NCBI GenBank assembly: GCA_963828215.1
Contig: CAWHFO010000047.1
Span: forward strand, 1-64,000
Reading direction: 5' to 3'
DNA length: 64,000 bases
Origin: CAVTJL01 sp963828215
Lineage (GTDB): Bacteria > Pseudomonadota > Alphaproteobacteria > Geminicoccales > Geminicoccaceae
Shown here: piece after piece, positions 1 to 8,913 of the stretch
Layout of the letters: the number at the start of each line of letters is the position of its first letter
Position numbering within the stretch: position 1 is the stretch's first letter
Position numbers and translations under genes: made by a program
The notes under the pieces: model-generated
What the model was told of the DNA's origin: nothing
Databases searched by the model: none
What the model saw: only the letters and a program-made list of their open reading frames with translations

Positions 1-672
1 GGTAGAGCCGGCGATCGTAGGTCCAGGGGCGGAGGCGGGTGGATTTGGGCGGCACGACCGGCTCGAAGCCGAGCTGCAGCACCAGCTGCCGGGTCTCGTC
101 GCCTGCATAGGCGCGATCCATGATCATCGGCAGTCGCTTCGGCCGGTTGGGCCAGGCTTCGAGCAGCCGGCGCCCTTCGACGGCATCATGAGCCTGTCCC
201 GGCGACAGGCCGAAGGTCAGGGCCGTCCGGTCATTCGCGGCAACCAGATGAACCTTGGTGGTCCAGCCGCCGCGGGACTTGCCGATGGCCTGCGGGCCGT
301 TTTTTTCAAGGCACCCGTGCCATCGGGGTGAACCTTCACGCTGGTGCTGTCCAGGCTCGGGCATTCCAACCGGATGCGGATCAGACGATGCTCCTGCAAC
401 GCCTGGAAGAGCCGCTCGAGAACTCCGGCCTCGGCCCAGCGCCGCGGCCGGGTATAAATCGTATGCCAATTCCCGAACCTCTCCGGCAAGGCCCGCCATT
501 TGCAACCGTTCTCCGTCACGTAGAGCACCGCATTGATGACATCAACATTGGAGATCCGCACGTTCCCGCGTTGAACAGGCATCAACGGGCGGATCAGCTC
601 GTACTGGTCTTCGTTCAGGCTCATCATCGTCATCAGATAGCCGAAGCCAAGATCCTCGAATAGTGTTAACAC
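1..672 (-). CDS. IS5-family transposase (orfA/orfB, frameshift), partial
   Basis: This is a DDE transposase of the IS5 family. orfA (672 to 217) starts with the typical N-terminal domain (motifs WRALPERFGNW and LDSTSVKVH, with the first catalytic Asp). Near 300-306 a run of seven A on the coding strand precedes a switch of frame. After a -1 shift the reading continues without stops to the window edge through TTKVHLVAAND and MIMDRAYAGDE, which carries the second catalytic Asp. In several IS5 groups orfA and orfB are joined by programmed -1 slippage on such A-runs, so the shift need not be damage. The third catalytic residue would lie beyond base 1. Confidence 0.8.
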
Positions 673-676
673 GCCC
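1..676 (-). mobile_element. IS5-family element, right part, cut by window edge
   Basis: The transposase start side of an IS5-family element lies inside the window and the rest is beyond base 1. The outer end is probably near 676, where the 10-bp palindrome GTGTTAACAC (663-672) is followed by CTAG, a plausible IS5-type target. The opposite inverted repeat is outside the window, so the exact boundary is inferred. Confidence 0.7.
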
Positions 677-679
677 TAG

Positions 680-1020
680 GCCACCTTGGAAGTGTTGCGA
701 CATTTCTGAAACCTTTTGCGGGTGCGCTCGCTCTTCTCATCCCGATCGTCGTTGCCGGGCGGCGGTGGTGGTCTGAACGCAGGTCGAGGCACGACACGGC
801 CCGCGAGAGGATACGGAAAATGGCGGACGCACCGAACATCGGGCGACTATGGCAGCACATACTGCCTTGGACGAAGGACTATCCGGATGAGGCGCCCCCC
901 ATGGGGGGTGGGCCTCGCCTCATACGGGCGACCACGGGTTCACCGGTTCCTGTACCTCTCACTTCTCGATGGGCTCGACAATAGTGCTCAACTGGTTCTT
1001 TGGCGAGGGGTTGAGCGATG
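680..1020. other. Region without a supported gene
   Basis: No ORF here is convincing. On the plus strand a short frame begins at ATG 821 (MADAPNIGRLWQHI) and, only after a frame change at the C/G-runs near 897-907, would continue to a stop near 1076. It has no recognisable family and overlaps the 3' end of the minus-strand ORF split by the IS1595 copy. It is probably a relic. Confidence 0.3.
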
Positions 1021-1233
1021 TCAGGAATGACGACTATCGCGAAGGAATGCGGAAGGTCTTAATCTCTTCACGGAAGTAGATAATTCTTTGTCGAATGGCG
1101 ACACTGGCCCTAGTAATATTGCAGATATCTTGATCCGACGGCACGTGATCTCTACAAGATGTCTAGGAAAAGGCTTATCCCCTTGACGACGCTCGAGCGA
1201 GATGTTGTGGTGCCCTGAGCGGCGACAGGGTGG

Positions 1234-2221
1234 ATGGGACAGATGGCGGTGTTTCCGAGGAGCCTGGTCGAGTTCCAGCGGCGCTTTCCGACGGACGAGG
1301 CGTGCGCCGAGTATCTCGTGGCGGTTCGCTGGCCGCGGGGCTTCTGCTGCCCGGCCTGCGGTCATGATCGGGGCTGGCGGCTCGAGCGGCGGCTGCCGAC
1401 CTTCGAGTGCGCCGGCTGCGACCGGCAGACCTCGGCGACCGCCGGCACGGTGATGCACCGCTCGCACCTGCCGCTCACCACCCCGCCGAGGCCTCCTGGC
1501 CTCGGCCGCTGCGCGGATGGATCGGCGGTCTGCTGACCGACGATGGTTCTGGGCCGCCTATCTGATGACGGCGCACTCGAACGGCATCTCGGCGCTGCAG
1601 TTGCAGGCACAGCTCGGCATCGGCTCGTACAAGACGGCCTGGCTCCTGGCCCGCAAGCTGCGCCGCGCCATGGTCGATCCCGGACGGCTGCCCCTGGCCG
1701 GCCTGGTCGAGATCGACGAGACCAGCCTGCCGCAGCGGACGAAGGACGATCCGCCGGGCGGTGGCCATGGCCGCTCGGGCAAGGGCAGGATGCCGGTCGT
1801 CGCGGCCGTGGAGATCGAGGGCCGCAAGCCCAGGCGGCTGCGTCTCGCCACCCTCGCCGACTATTCGGCCAGGAGCCTGCACGCCTTCATCGCCAGGGCC
1901 GTGGCCCCGGACGCGATCCTCCGGAGCGACGCCTGGAAGGGCTATCGCGGCGCCCCGGTGGCCGACCACGATCCCAGGACCGTGGGCCCCATGGCAGCCC
2001 ACCTCGTCCTGCCCTGGACCCACCGCGTCTTCAGCAACCTCGAGCGCTGGGCCTTGGGCACCTATCACGGCCTGCGCCGACAGCACCTCCAGGCCTACCT
2101 CGACGAGTTCACCTTCCGCTTCAACCGACGGCACGACCGCCACGCCGCGTTCCATCGCCTCCTCGGCCTCGCCACCACCCTCCCGCACGCCAGCCACCAG
2201 ATGTTGATCAGCCGTAGCTAA
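1234..2221 (+). pseudogene. IS1595-family transposase, disrupted
   Basis: This DDE-type transposase has an N-terminal zinc-ribbon (FCCPACGHDRGW, then CAGC at about residues 33-60) and a catalytic core with the first Asp in LVEIDET and the second in SDAWKGY. The frame that starts at 1234 ends at a TGA at 1534, inside an extra 61-bp segment (1483-1543). The second copy reads directly from LPLTT to WFWAAY. The rest of the protein is open from inside that segment to 2221. The insert, plus one base of frame change, inactivates this copy. Confidence 0.8.
1485..1543 (+). repeat. 59-bp triple-hairpin element (copy A) inside IS1595 transposase
   Basis: Three consecutive hairpins are visible. Hairpin 1 has a perfect 9-bp stem GCCGAGGCC/GGCCTCGGC with loop TCCT. 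Hairpin 2 is CCGC/GCGG with loop TGC. After the linker ATGGA, hairpin 3 pairs TCGGCGGTC with GACCGACGA (one mismatch) around loop TGCT. The segment is absent from the other IS1595 copy, so it is an insertion. A structurally matching copy is at 39391-39448 in an IS630 element. Confidence 0.75.
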
Positions 2222-2520
2222 CGGGATAAGCCGCCTAGGATACTCATCGAGCGCTCCAGAGAAGACTGCGGCCTGGCTGCGGTGCGACGCACTTTTCCCC
2301 GAGATCTTACGCGGCAAGACGAGGCATTCCGCATGCTGTTTGGATCGGAACCAGTCGAGCAGATCCGTGAGGTCCGCGTTCCAAGGCCAGAGCTCACGAA
2401 GAGTTGACACCTGCTTATGAGTGGGATCATAGCTGGCGTGCGATCGGCGCGACGTGCCCCAACGCGGGGGGCGGCACTGGGTTGGTCGTGGATCGCGGAG
2501 GCGAAGCTGCGACGGGTTCC

Positions 2521-2844
2521 TCAAAGAGGCAGAGTGGAAAAGGTCAAGACAAGCCAAGCCGACACGAACGCCGTAATGGCCCAAGGGATAGCGTTCAGCA
2601 GACGCTGGGCTCTCCGTGGGTCGTCCATGAGACGCTTGGCGATCCAATATGACAATCGTCGCTGAAGCCAAGCCGCCCCAATGCCATATACGAATCCGAT
2701 CACAGCGACAGTCATCGCAAGGCGTATGAACCAGTCGCTTGTTGCGACGAGGGGCCAAGATCCGATCGTAAAGCCCACTCCGGAAGCGAGCGCAGCTACC
2801 GCCATATGGAAGATTTTCCACTGCTCAAGCGGTGTACGCGCCAT
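2521..2844 (-). CDS. Hypothetical small membrane protein
   Basis: The frame encodes a small protein with about three hydrophobic segments (around FHMAVAALASGVGF, LAMTVAVIGFVYGIGAAW and ITAFVSAWLVLTF). The start at 2844 (MARTPLEQW) follows a GGAGG placed somewhat far upstream. The same frame stays open to a GTG at 3045, which would add about 67 residues of low-complexity sequence. No family is recognised. It lies just upstream of the ORF split by the IS, on the same strand. Confidence 0.4.
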   Translation of the reverse strand: MARTPLEQWKIFHMAVAALASGVGFTIGSWPLVATSDWFIRLAMTVAVIGFVYGIGAAWLQRRLSYWIAKRLMDDPRRAQRLLNAIPWAITAFVSAWLVLTFSTLPL

Positions 2845-3162
2845 CTCGGGGAGCGCCTCCGGAAGTCGCCCGCCAAACAGTATCTGGCCGCGATAGCGAT
2901 TGCCACCATTGTCGCTCGCCCGGATACGGTCGAGGGCGGACCACCCACGAAGAGGCCCTTCACCGTGTAGCGCGCCGACCTCAAGGCACGTGTCAACCCA
3001 GTTCACTTTGGACGAACGCGCGTCGCTCTCTGAGATGGCCAGCACGGGGAGAATAGCGCCTCCGTCGCCCTGATGGCACCGTGCCCCGACCGATCGAGCG
3101 CTTCCGCGCAGACACTAAGCTGGGGCATACTACACCGCCGCAGGCAGCACAGGGAGGATGCG

Positions 3163-3630
3163 ATGAGCACGCCCGCCAAACCCGTCCCCGACGGCTATCG
3201 CAGCGTCACCCCCTACCTCATCGTCGACGGCGCCGCCAAGGCCATCGCCTTCTACGAGAAGGTCTTCGGCGCCACAGTCGCCCTGCGCCTCGACGGGCCG
3301 GGCGGCAAGATCGGCCACGCCGAGATCCGGATCGCCGACTTCGTCGTCATGCTGGCCGACGAGAACCCCGAGATGGGTGCTCGCGGCCCGCGCTCGATCG
3401 GCGGCTCGCCCGTGAGCCTGATGCTCTACATCCCCGATGTCGACGCCGTCGTCGCCAGGGCCGTGGCGGCCGGGGCCAGGCTGCAGCGCCCGGTCGAGGA
3501 CAAGTTCTATGGCGACCGGATGGGCAGCATCCTCGATCCCTTCGGCCACATCTGGCACGTCTCGACCCACAAGGAGGACGTCGCCCCGGACGAGCTGCAG
3601 CGCCGGGCCGCGTCCCAGGCCGGCGGCTGA
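3163..3630 (+). CDS. VOC family (PhnB/glyoxalase-like) protein
   Basis: This 155-residue protein is a single vicinal-oxygen-chelate unit of the PhnB-like type: SVTPYLIVDGAAKAIAFYEK at the N terminus, GHAEIRIADFVVML in the middle and the C-terminal DPFGHIWHVSTH with the family His. Such proteins include bleomycin-resistance-like and glyoxalase-like members, and the substrate cannot be told. The start at 3163 has a GGGAGG site; an upstream in-frame extension to 3073 is less likely. It is intact and stands alone. Confidence 0.85.
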   Translation: MSTPAKPVPDGYRSVTPYLIVDGAAKAIAFYEKVFGATVALRLDGPGGKIGHAEIRIADFVVMLADENPEMGARGPRSIGGSPVSLMLYIPDVDAVVARAVAAGARLQRPVEDKFYGDRMGSILDPFGHIWHVSTHKEDVAPDELQRRAASQAGG

Positions 3631-3642
3631 GCGGCAAGGGGC

Positions 3643-4248
3643 TCAGCGCTGCCCGATCGGCACGTGCCCCGGCTCCGCCGCCACCCGGTCCAGCCAGGCC
3701 CTCACAGCCGGAAAGGACGAGAGGAAAAAACCGCCTTCGTCGGCGACGTGGGTGTAGGCGTAGAGGGCGATGTCGGCGATCGTGCAGCGCTCGCCCACGA
3801 AGAACGCCCGGCCGTCGAGGTGGCGCTCCATCACCGCCAGCGCCGCGTTGCCGCGCTCCATCAGCCGCGGCAGCTCGGCCTCGCGCGGGTGGCCGGGCGG
3901 CAGCAAATGGCGGCAGAAGCGCGCCACGGCGATGAAGGGCTCGTGGCTGTACTGCTCGAAGAACATCCACTGCAGCGCCTGCGCCCGCCCGAGCCGGCTC
4001 GCCGGCAGCAAGGCGTGCCCTCGGCCAGATAGAAGAGGATGGCGTCGGATTCGGCCAGACACCGTGCCGTCCTCGAGCTGCAGCGCCGGCACCCGGCCGT
4101 TGGCGTTCTTGGCCAGGAACGCCGGCGTGCGCGTCTCCCCCTTCATGATGTCGAGCTCCACCAGCTCGAACGGCAGCCCCAGCCGGTGCAGCACCAGCCG
4201 CACCTTGTAGCCGTTGCCCGACGGCAGATAGTCGTAGAGCCTCAGCAT
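3643..4248 (-). CDS. Glutathione S-transferase family protein (paired frameshifts)
   Basis: The N-terminal thioredoxin-like half (MLRLYDYLPSGNGYKVRLVL) and the helical C-terminal half (RCTIADIALYAYTHVADEG) match the GST fold, about 200 residues. Between LEDGTV and LQWMFF the reading frame gives SGRIRRHPLLSGRGHA, whereas the next frame gives the expected LAESDAILFYLAEGT-like sequence. An extra base near 4060 and a missing base near 4015 therefore compensate each other and scramble about 16 residues that normally carry the glutathione-binding E-S motif. It is either a damaged gene or a pair of sequencing indels. Convergent neighbour: the VOC gene. Confidence 0.75.
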   Translation of the reverse strand: MLRLYDYLPSGNGYKVRLVLHRLGLPFELVELDIMKGETRTPAFLAKNANGRVPALQLEDGTVSGRIRRHPLLSGRGHALLPASRLGRAQALQWMFFEQYSHEPFIAVARFCRHLLPPGHPREAELPRLMERGNAALAVMERHLDGRAFFVGERCTIADIALYAYTHVADEGGFFLSSFPAVRAWLDRVAAEPGHVPIGQR

Positions 4249-4389
4249 TTCTTTTCTCTTTCCCTCGGCCGCCCGACGTTCCGGAGATGCCGCGCCCGGT
4301 GCCCGGACACCGGTGGCGCTTGCCTGAGCCGCCCCGGCGGGACATCCTGCGGCCCGCGACCCCCAACCGTGCAACGTGAAAAAAGCCCC

Positions 4390-5000
4390 GTGAGCCTCGA
4401 CTTCCTCGCCACCTCGCTCATCGTCGTCGTCGCACCCGGCACCGGCGTCCTCTACACGCTCGCGGCCGGCCTCTCGCGCGGCTTCCGCGCCAGCGTCGTG
4501 GCCGCGCTCGGCTGCACGCTCGGCATCCTCCCGCACATGGCCGCAGCACTCCTCGGCCTCGCCGCCCTCCTCCACGCCAGCGGCCTCGCCTTCCGCGTCT
4601 TCCAGTACCTGGGCGTCGCCTGGCTGCTCTACATGGCCTGGAGCACGCTCCGCGAGCGGGGCGCCCTCCAGGTCGACCCCCAGCCCTCCACCCGCACAGC
4701 GCTCGAGGTGACCCTCAAGGCCGTCCGGTGAACCTCCTCAACCCCAAGCTTTCCGTCTTTTTCCTCGCCTTCCTGCCCCAGTTCGTGAGCCCCGCCGAGC
4801 CCCACCCCCTCTCCCGCATGCTCGCCCTCAGCGCCGTCTTCATGGCCATGACCTTTTTCGTCTTCGTCGGCTACGGCCTCCTCGCCGCCAAGGTCCGCGA
4901 CCACGTCATCTCCCGCCCCCGCGTCCTGACCTGGCTCCGCCGCACCGTCGCCGCCGCCTTTCTCCTCCTTGGCGCCAAGCTGGCCCTGGCCGACCGCTGA
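4390..5000 (+). CDS. LysE/RhtB family exporter, frameshifted
   Basis: This is an amino-acid or metabolite exporter of the LysE type with six predicted membrane segments. The N-terminal part starts at GTG 4390 (SLDFLATSLIVVVAPGTG) and runs to a premature stop at 4731. The C-terminal part continues in the next frame (NLLNPKLSVFFLAFLPQFVS, the family NPK motif) to 5000. One missing base near 4726 explains the break. Whether the gene is truly broken or misread cannot be decided here. Confidence 0.75.
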
Positions 5001-5354
5001 GCCGGAACCCGCGTCGTCGCCGACACCGATGCCGAAGCCGAGCACCTCGCCCTCACCATCGACCTCAACTACGTCCGCCGCTCCCACGGCATCTACGGCC
5101 CCCTGGCCAGCCCCTCCGAGATTTTTATCAGTTCGCTAACGCCCGCGGAGGAAGCCGCCCGCCGCGCCAACCGCGCCCGCCTCTTCGTCGGCTCCCCCGG
5201 CCGGGTCCGCGACTTCCTCGGGGCCTTCGCGGAGGGATGCGGCGCCGACGAGATCATGATCACGACGGCCATCTTCGATCATGAGGCGAGGCGGCGGTCG
5301 TACGAGCTGCTGGCGGAGACGTTTGGGTTGGGGATTGCGGTTGGTCGCCACTGA
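5001..5354 (+). pseudogene. Luciferase-like monooxygenase C-terminal relic
   Basis: Directly after the LysE stop, in the same frame, about 117 codons are open without a start codon of their own. They read like the C terminus of an LLM-class flavin-dependent oxidoreductase: HLALTIDLNYVRRSHGIYGP, then LFVGSPGRVRDFL and CGADEIMITTAIFDHEARRR, a pattern typical of that family's final helices. The first two-thirds of the gene are missing. It is a 5'-truncated relic, probably joined here by deletion. Confidence 0.7.
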
Positions 5355-5422
5355 GAAGAACGCGGCGCGAGCCTCCCTTCTATCCCGCGCGAAACGATGC
5401 GCGCCTGCAAGACCAGCCGCCC

Positions 5423-7130
5423 CTAGCCACGCAGTGACACGCCAAAAGCCCTGGCGATCTGCCGCATCGACTCATCACAGAGAGAGCAAAGCGTCTCAAA
5501 GTGCTTTCGATAGGTCCGATGCTCTGAGAGCGCCGAAGCCCGGATCCTTTGTGCCTCCCTGCCCGTGGCATGTCCCTTCAATTGGCTCCGAAGATTGTGA
5601 ACATTGTGAAACGGCCCCATAATCTCTCTGGCCTGCTTATCCTCGAAACCCAATCCTGTCAGACATTCCTCCATCAGCTTTAGCGAGCGCGCCGTTGTGT
5701 CATCTGAGCTGCCCAATGCGGCCGCTTTCTTGCTAAGCCATTTCTGCTGAAATCCTTCGATGAGCAGTTTATCAAGTGCCATCAGCTCATCCGCCCACTC
5801 CTCCGAGGAAGGGGTCACGGGATAATGGACGCGTTCTATAAGCGATTTCGAGCGTAGCTTCCACCACGGCACTTCTTGCGAGTGCAGCTGGCGCAGGAGA
5901 GATTTGAGACGTTCAGCGGTGCCTCTCCCCTAAAGAAATCGCCCTTAATGTCGGTAGTGAACGCTCGTTGTGAAATCGGACCCTTCGGTGCCTCGTTGAA
6001 AGACTTCCAGTACAGTTGTTCCTCGTAGGGCAGCCGACTAAGATAGATAAGATAGCTGTGTACTTGACCGGCATCGTTGATGTCATAAGTCTCCAGATGC
6101 CAAGCGTGGCGGCAGCTAATTGACCGCTCATCGAGTAGATACTTTCCGGGTACTTCTTGTACTTCAACAAAACGTCCGGCCGGAAGAAGGTTGGCGTTAT
6201 CTCATACGGAAGATCTGATTTGACGAAATAATTTGCGAGGCAGCGCGGATCACAAGAGAATTCTGTCACAATGTTGTTCTTCCAATCTTGAGCTATGAAT
6301 GATACATATTGCTTCTCATTATCACTACCAATATTGAATTGATCGTAGAGGTCATGCTTCGAAGCTCCAGGTCGGACGACTTGAAAGCCTCTGGTGTAAC
6401 TGCCATGACCCTCCTCGACGACTTTCCGATAGCGCAGATCGCCATCGGTGAAGAATTGTTCGTCGCGCTTGTCGCTCCAACCACCAAACCGGTCCGGATC
6501 GTACCTCGTTAAGTCAAAAACTCGAACCATTGCGGCATCGGTTAAAGCCAAGTACTCGTCAAGGACGTGACGGTTCGTAGTGATTATCGTACCGCCTAAT
6601 CCTCCACCCTCTTCGTGCAGATGGACGATACGCACCACATCCTCAACGTCGCCGCGCTTATCGAACCGACAATACGCCCACCGTTCGGGCACATAGTGGA
6701 GGTCGAATAAATGCGCAAATTTTTGCAGAACCTCGAAATAGTACGTCTGCTCCTGCCGACCATCAAAATGGCGCCCATAGATTAGCTGCTCGCCGCCTGC
6801 AAGTGTCCGCGAGCCAATGTGATTGAGCGGCGGCGAGATGCCGATCGCCGGTGGCTCTCCAAACGAATACCAGGTGCTCCACGACGACCATGGATTTCCG
6901 CTCCAATGGAGCAGGTCATCGACGTCGGGCGGCTCCAGTCAGGCGGCCGGCACCGGAATCCCGTAAAGAAAGGTGAAGCGCAAGCCGGCATAGATAATGA
7001 AGTCCGTATCAGAGAGATTATCCTTAAGAAGGGCAAGCGCGTCATTCGGCTCTAGCCACGTACTGAACGCATTGCTGTCGCGCGAAGGAGCGATCGACAT
7101 GACACGCAGACGCTCAACAATGTCGCTCAT
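5423..7130 (-). pseudogene. Conserved hypothetical protein, AT-richer, broken
   Basis: One long minus-strand gene of about 570 codons can be pieced together. It starts at ATG 7130 (MSDIVERLRVMSIAPSRDSN), meets an in-frame TGA near 6938 (after YGIPVPAA), continues in frame through PERWAYCRFDKRGDVEDVV and AQDWKNNIVTEFSCDPR, shifts frame near 6085 (then YDINDAGQVHSYLIYLSRLP and EEQLYWKSFNEAPKG) and again near 5930, and ends at 5423. The piece with VHSYLIYLSRLPYEEQLYW resembles a widespread hypothetical family whose name I cannot give. Base composition is clearly lower in GC than its neighbours, which suggests horizontal acquisition followed by decay. Confidence 0.6.
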
Positions 7131-7232
7131 TGATGTTCGTGTGATTGTTCATAATTCCTACCAGCGAGACACATTATATCGTCCTCACCGGGCTAATAGA
7201 AGAATTCGCGTAGGGAGGGGCATGTTGGCCGG

Positions 7233-7255
7233 AATTACGGTGACGTGCCGTAATT
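7233..7255. repeat. REP-like hairpin
   Basis: AATTACGG (7233-7240) and CCGTAATT (7248-7255) form a perfect 8-bp stem with a 7-nt loop, TGACGTG. The sequence resembles repeats often found near REP-associated (RAYT) transposases, but no such transposase is in the window. It could also be a terminal structure of the adjacent IS110 relic. Confidence 0.45.
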
Positions 7256-7317
7256 GAGCTAGTCTCCCTCCGAGGCACCGCGAAGTTGCGGGCCGGGGAC
7301 ACGAGGGAGGATGACCG

Positions 7318-7560
7318 ATGGCGCTTTACGCGGGACTGGATGTGGGCGAGAAGGCCACGCATTTCTGCGCGGTGGACGGCGAGGGCTCTATCCTTTGGCG
7401 CGCCGCCTGCGCCACCACGCCGAGACACTCGCCTTCACCTGAGAAAGCATGCGCCGGGGCTCGCGCGTCGTGCTGAAGACGGGCGCGTTTTCGGACTTCC
7501 AAGCGCGGCCACGAGACAGGCACTGGGTCAAGTCTTGCAACAACGCATCGTCTGAGCAAA
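7318..7560 (+). pseudogene. IS110-family transposase relic
   Basis: The frame from ATG 7318 reads MALYAGLDVGEKATHFCAVD, the hallmark start of IS110-type DEDD transposases including the first catalytic Asp. After about 30 residues the frame shifts: the neighbouring frames contain LHLRKHAPGLAR and VVLKTGAFSDF, which belong to the same domain. Beyond about 7510 the similarity fades. Only the N-terminal quarter survives. Confidence 0.7.
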
Positions 7561-7763
7561 CTCCTCAGCTTCGCCGTCACCTGATGCTCCGTGCTCGCGG
7601 AGACGTCCGCGTCGCCCAAACCGGCCGCGCGCATCGCTACGGCAATCAAACTACCTCGAGGCCCAGCCTAGCAGCGAACGCGCGCCAGGCGAAGGGGCGG
7701 GCGTCGCGACCGGTCCCGACGGCGGCGTGACAAAAGAAAAGAACCAACTTTCGGTTGACGCAG

Positions 7764-7790
7764 GGTGTTAGATCCTAGTAGCAAGGAGAA
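7764..7790 (+). promoter_or_regulatory. Candidate promoter and RBS of paralogue copy 1
   Basis: Upstream of the gene at 7791 lies GTGACAAAAGAAAAGAA, then TTGACG as a -35-like hexamer, TAGTAG as a weak -10 candidate and AAGGAGA as ribosome site. The block from GGCGGCGTGACAAAAG to the start codon is conserved in the inverted copy at 12856-12925, where the hexamer is TTGACA. Conservation of this non-coding stretch is the main support. Confidence 0.45.
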
Positions 7791-8592
7791 ATGCCTGCTC
7801 CCTACCCCTCCCGCTCGCCCGTCTCGCTGCCCGGCGCCCGCCGCTGCCGGCTGGCCCGCCGCCTCGCCGCCGGGCTCACCCCGGCCGAGGTCGCCGAGGT
7901 CGAGGCCGCGACGGAGGAGGAGATCCAGGCGTTCATCGCCGACCGCGAGTTTTCCGAGCTCGTCGCGCAGTACCGGGCCGCCCGCGAGCTGCCCTTCGAC
8001 GAGCAGGAGCGGCTGCTGATCGAGACGGCCATGGCCGATCTCCAGCATCTGGTCGACATGGGCGACCGGCGCGCCCTGATGTTCATCGTCTACGAGGCCA
8101 ACCGCGGCCGGAGCCCGGCCAGGCGGCTGGTCCAGCTCGTGCGGCGCAGCTTCGAGCAGGCGACGGAGCCCAAGGCCGTGCGGCCGGCCGCCACCGCGCC
8201 GCCCGAGCAGCATCGCGAACTCGATGGCGGGCTACGGCCAGCATCCGCTGGGCCCGGCCCATGCCGCCGCCCCCCGCCTCGCCGACTTCATCGGCGCCGA
8301 GGCCGGCCGGGCCGCGCTCCGCGAGGCCGCGCGCGAGGCGGCCGAGGATGAGATTCCTGTCGCTCCCGCCCCTGCCACCGACAAGCCTGCAGCGGCGGCG
8401 CCCGTCACCGTGCTCCGGCCGGCCCGTCTGCGCGCCGATCCCCTCCGCGCGCGGCTGCTGGGCGGGACGAGCCTCCGCGCCGCGGTCGGGCCGACCGGAG
8501 AAAAAGACCGCCGGGCGCAGGCCGCTCGGGCCCTGAGGCCGGGCGGCTTCAGCGCCGCCGTCTTTTTTTCGTTGGCTTCGGCTTGGGGCTGA
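7791..8592 (+). CDS. Hypothetical helical DNA-binding-like protein, copy 1 (frameshifted)
   Basis: The start at 7791 (MPAPYPSRSPVSL) has the site AAGGAGA. Residues 15-45 (RRCRLARRLAAGLTPAEVAE) look helix-turn-helix-like, followed by a helical stretch (EFSELVAQYRAARELPFDEQ and DLQHLVDMGDRRALMF). Compared with the inverted copy at 12102-12855, one extra base near 8220 moves the rest (MAGYGQHPLGPAHAAAPRL) into the next frame, open to 8592. No named family is recognised; a terminase-small-subunit-like role is only a guess. Its 3' end overlaps a convergent small gene. Confidence 0.55.
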
Positions 8593-8761
8593 GGGCGGCG
8601 AGCCAGGCGCCGGTCCAGAAGCGGGTGGCGTTCCGGGTCAGGCTCGCCCGCTGGCGGCCGAGCTCGGCGCTGCCTGCCGCCCGGGCCTTGCCGGCCACGG
8701 CGTTGGCGCCGCTCAGCCACAGGCTCATGAAGGGGTTCTTTTTCGTCCAGGGATTGGCCAC
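8549..8761 (-). CDS. Small basic conserved-looking protein
   Basis: The 70-residue frame starts MANPWTKKNPFMSLWLSGAN and ends in a strongly basic tail (PKPKPTKKRRRR). The tail explains the run of T on the plus strand near 8562-8570, which would otherwise look like a terminator. The KKNPFMSLWLSGAN start with small-residue helices is a pattern I associate with short conserved hypothetical proteins in alphaproteobacteria. The function is unknown. Confidence 0.55.
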   Translation of the reverse strand: MANPWTKKNPFMSLWLSGANAVAGKARAAGSAELGRQRASLTRNATRFWTGAWLAALSPKPKPTKKRRRR

Positions 8762-8913
8762 GGCGGGCTCCTGAAAGCGCGTGCCGGGACCGCCCCGGCG
8801 CGCCGCATCACCGCAGCCAACGGCCGGGACCGCCCAGGGCTCCCGCTCCTCCCCGCGGATTCGTCCCGCTGCCGGTCGGCAGAGCCCTCCGCCGCGTCCC
8901 TACAGGTCCCTAT

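Larger units (their letters stand above)
1172..2232 (+). mobile_element. IS1595-family element, copy 1
   Basis: The element is bounded by the terminal inverted repeat GGCTTATCCC (1172) and its complement GGGATAAGCC (ending 2232). The same ends bound the second copy at 37599-38602. CTAGGA occurs just outside both ends, but no perfect 8-bp target duplication is visible. The copy carries a 61-bp insertion at 1483-1543 that the second copy lacks. Confidence 0.85.
1021..2410 (-). pseudogene. Hypothetical ORF split by the IS1595 insertion
   Basis: If the IS at 1172-2232 is removed, a single open frame appears on the minus strand: it starts at a GTG at 2410 (VSTLRELWPWNADLT), runs to the IS edge (GALDEYPR), then resumes at 1171 (HLVEITCRRIKISA) and stops at 1021. 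The rejoined protein would be about 105 residues. I do not recognise a family. The in-frame rejoining across the insertion suggests that the IS disrupted a real gene, although the start is uncertain and there is no similarity evidence. Confidence 0.4.

Noticed and set aside
821..1076. Small plus-strand ORF starting MADAPNIGRLWQHI
   Set aside because: It needs a frame change at C/G runs to stay open and overlaps the more plausible split ORF. No family was recognised.
1475..2821. A 448-residue minus-strand ORF across IS1595 copy 1
   Set aside because: Most of it is antisense to the transposase. Only the part outside the IS, rejoined across it, was kept as a disrupted ORF.
6936..6941. In-frame TGA as a recoded selenocysteine codon
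   Set aside because: The same gene has two further frameshifts and no selenoprotein family resemblance, so decay is the simpler reading.
8555..8575. Poly-T run as a transcription terminator
   Set aside because: The run encodes the basic PTKKRRRR tail of the minus-strand small gene and lacks a stable GC stem in front.
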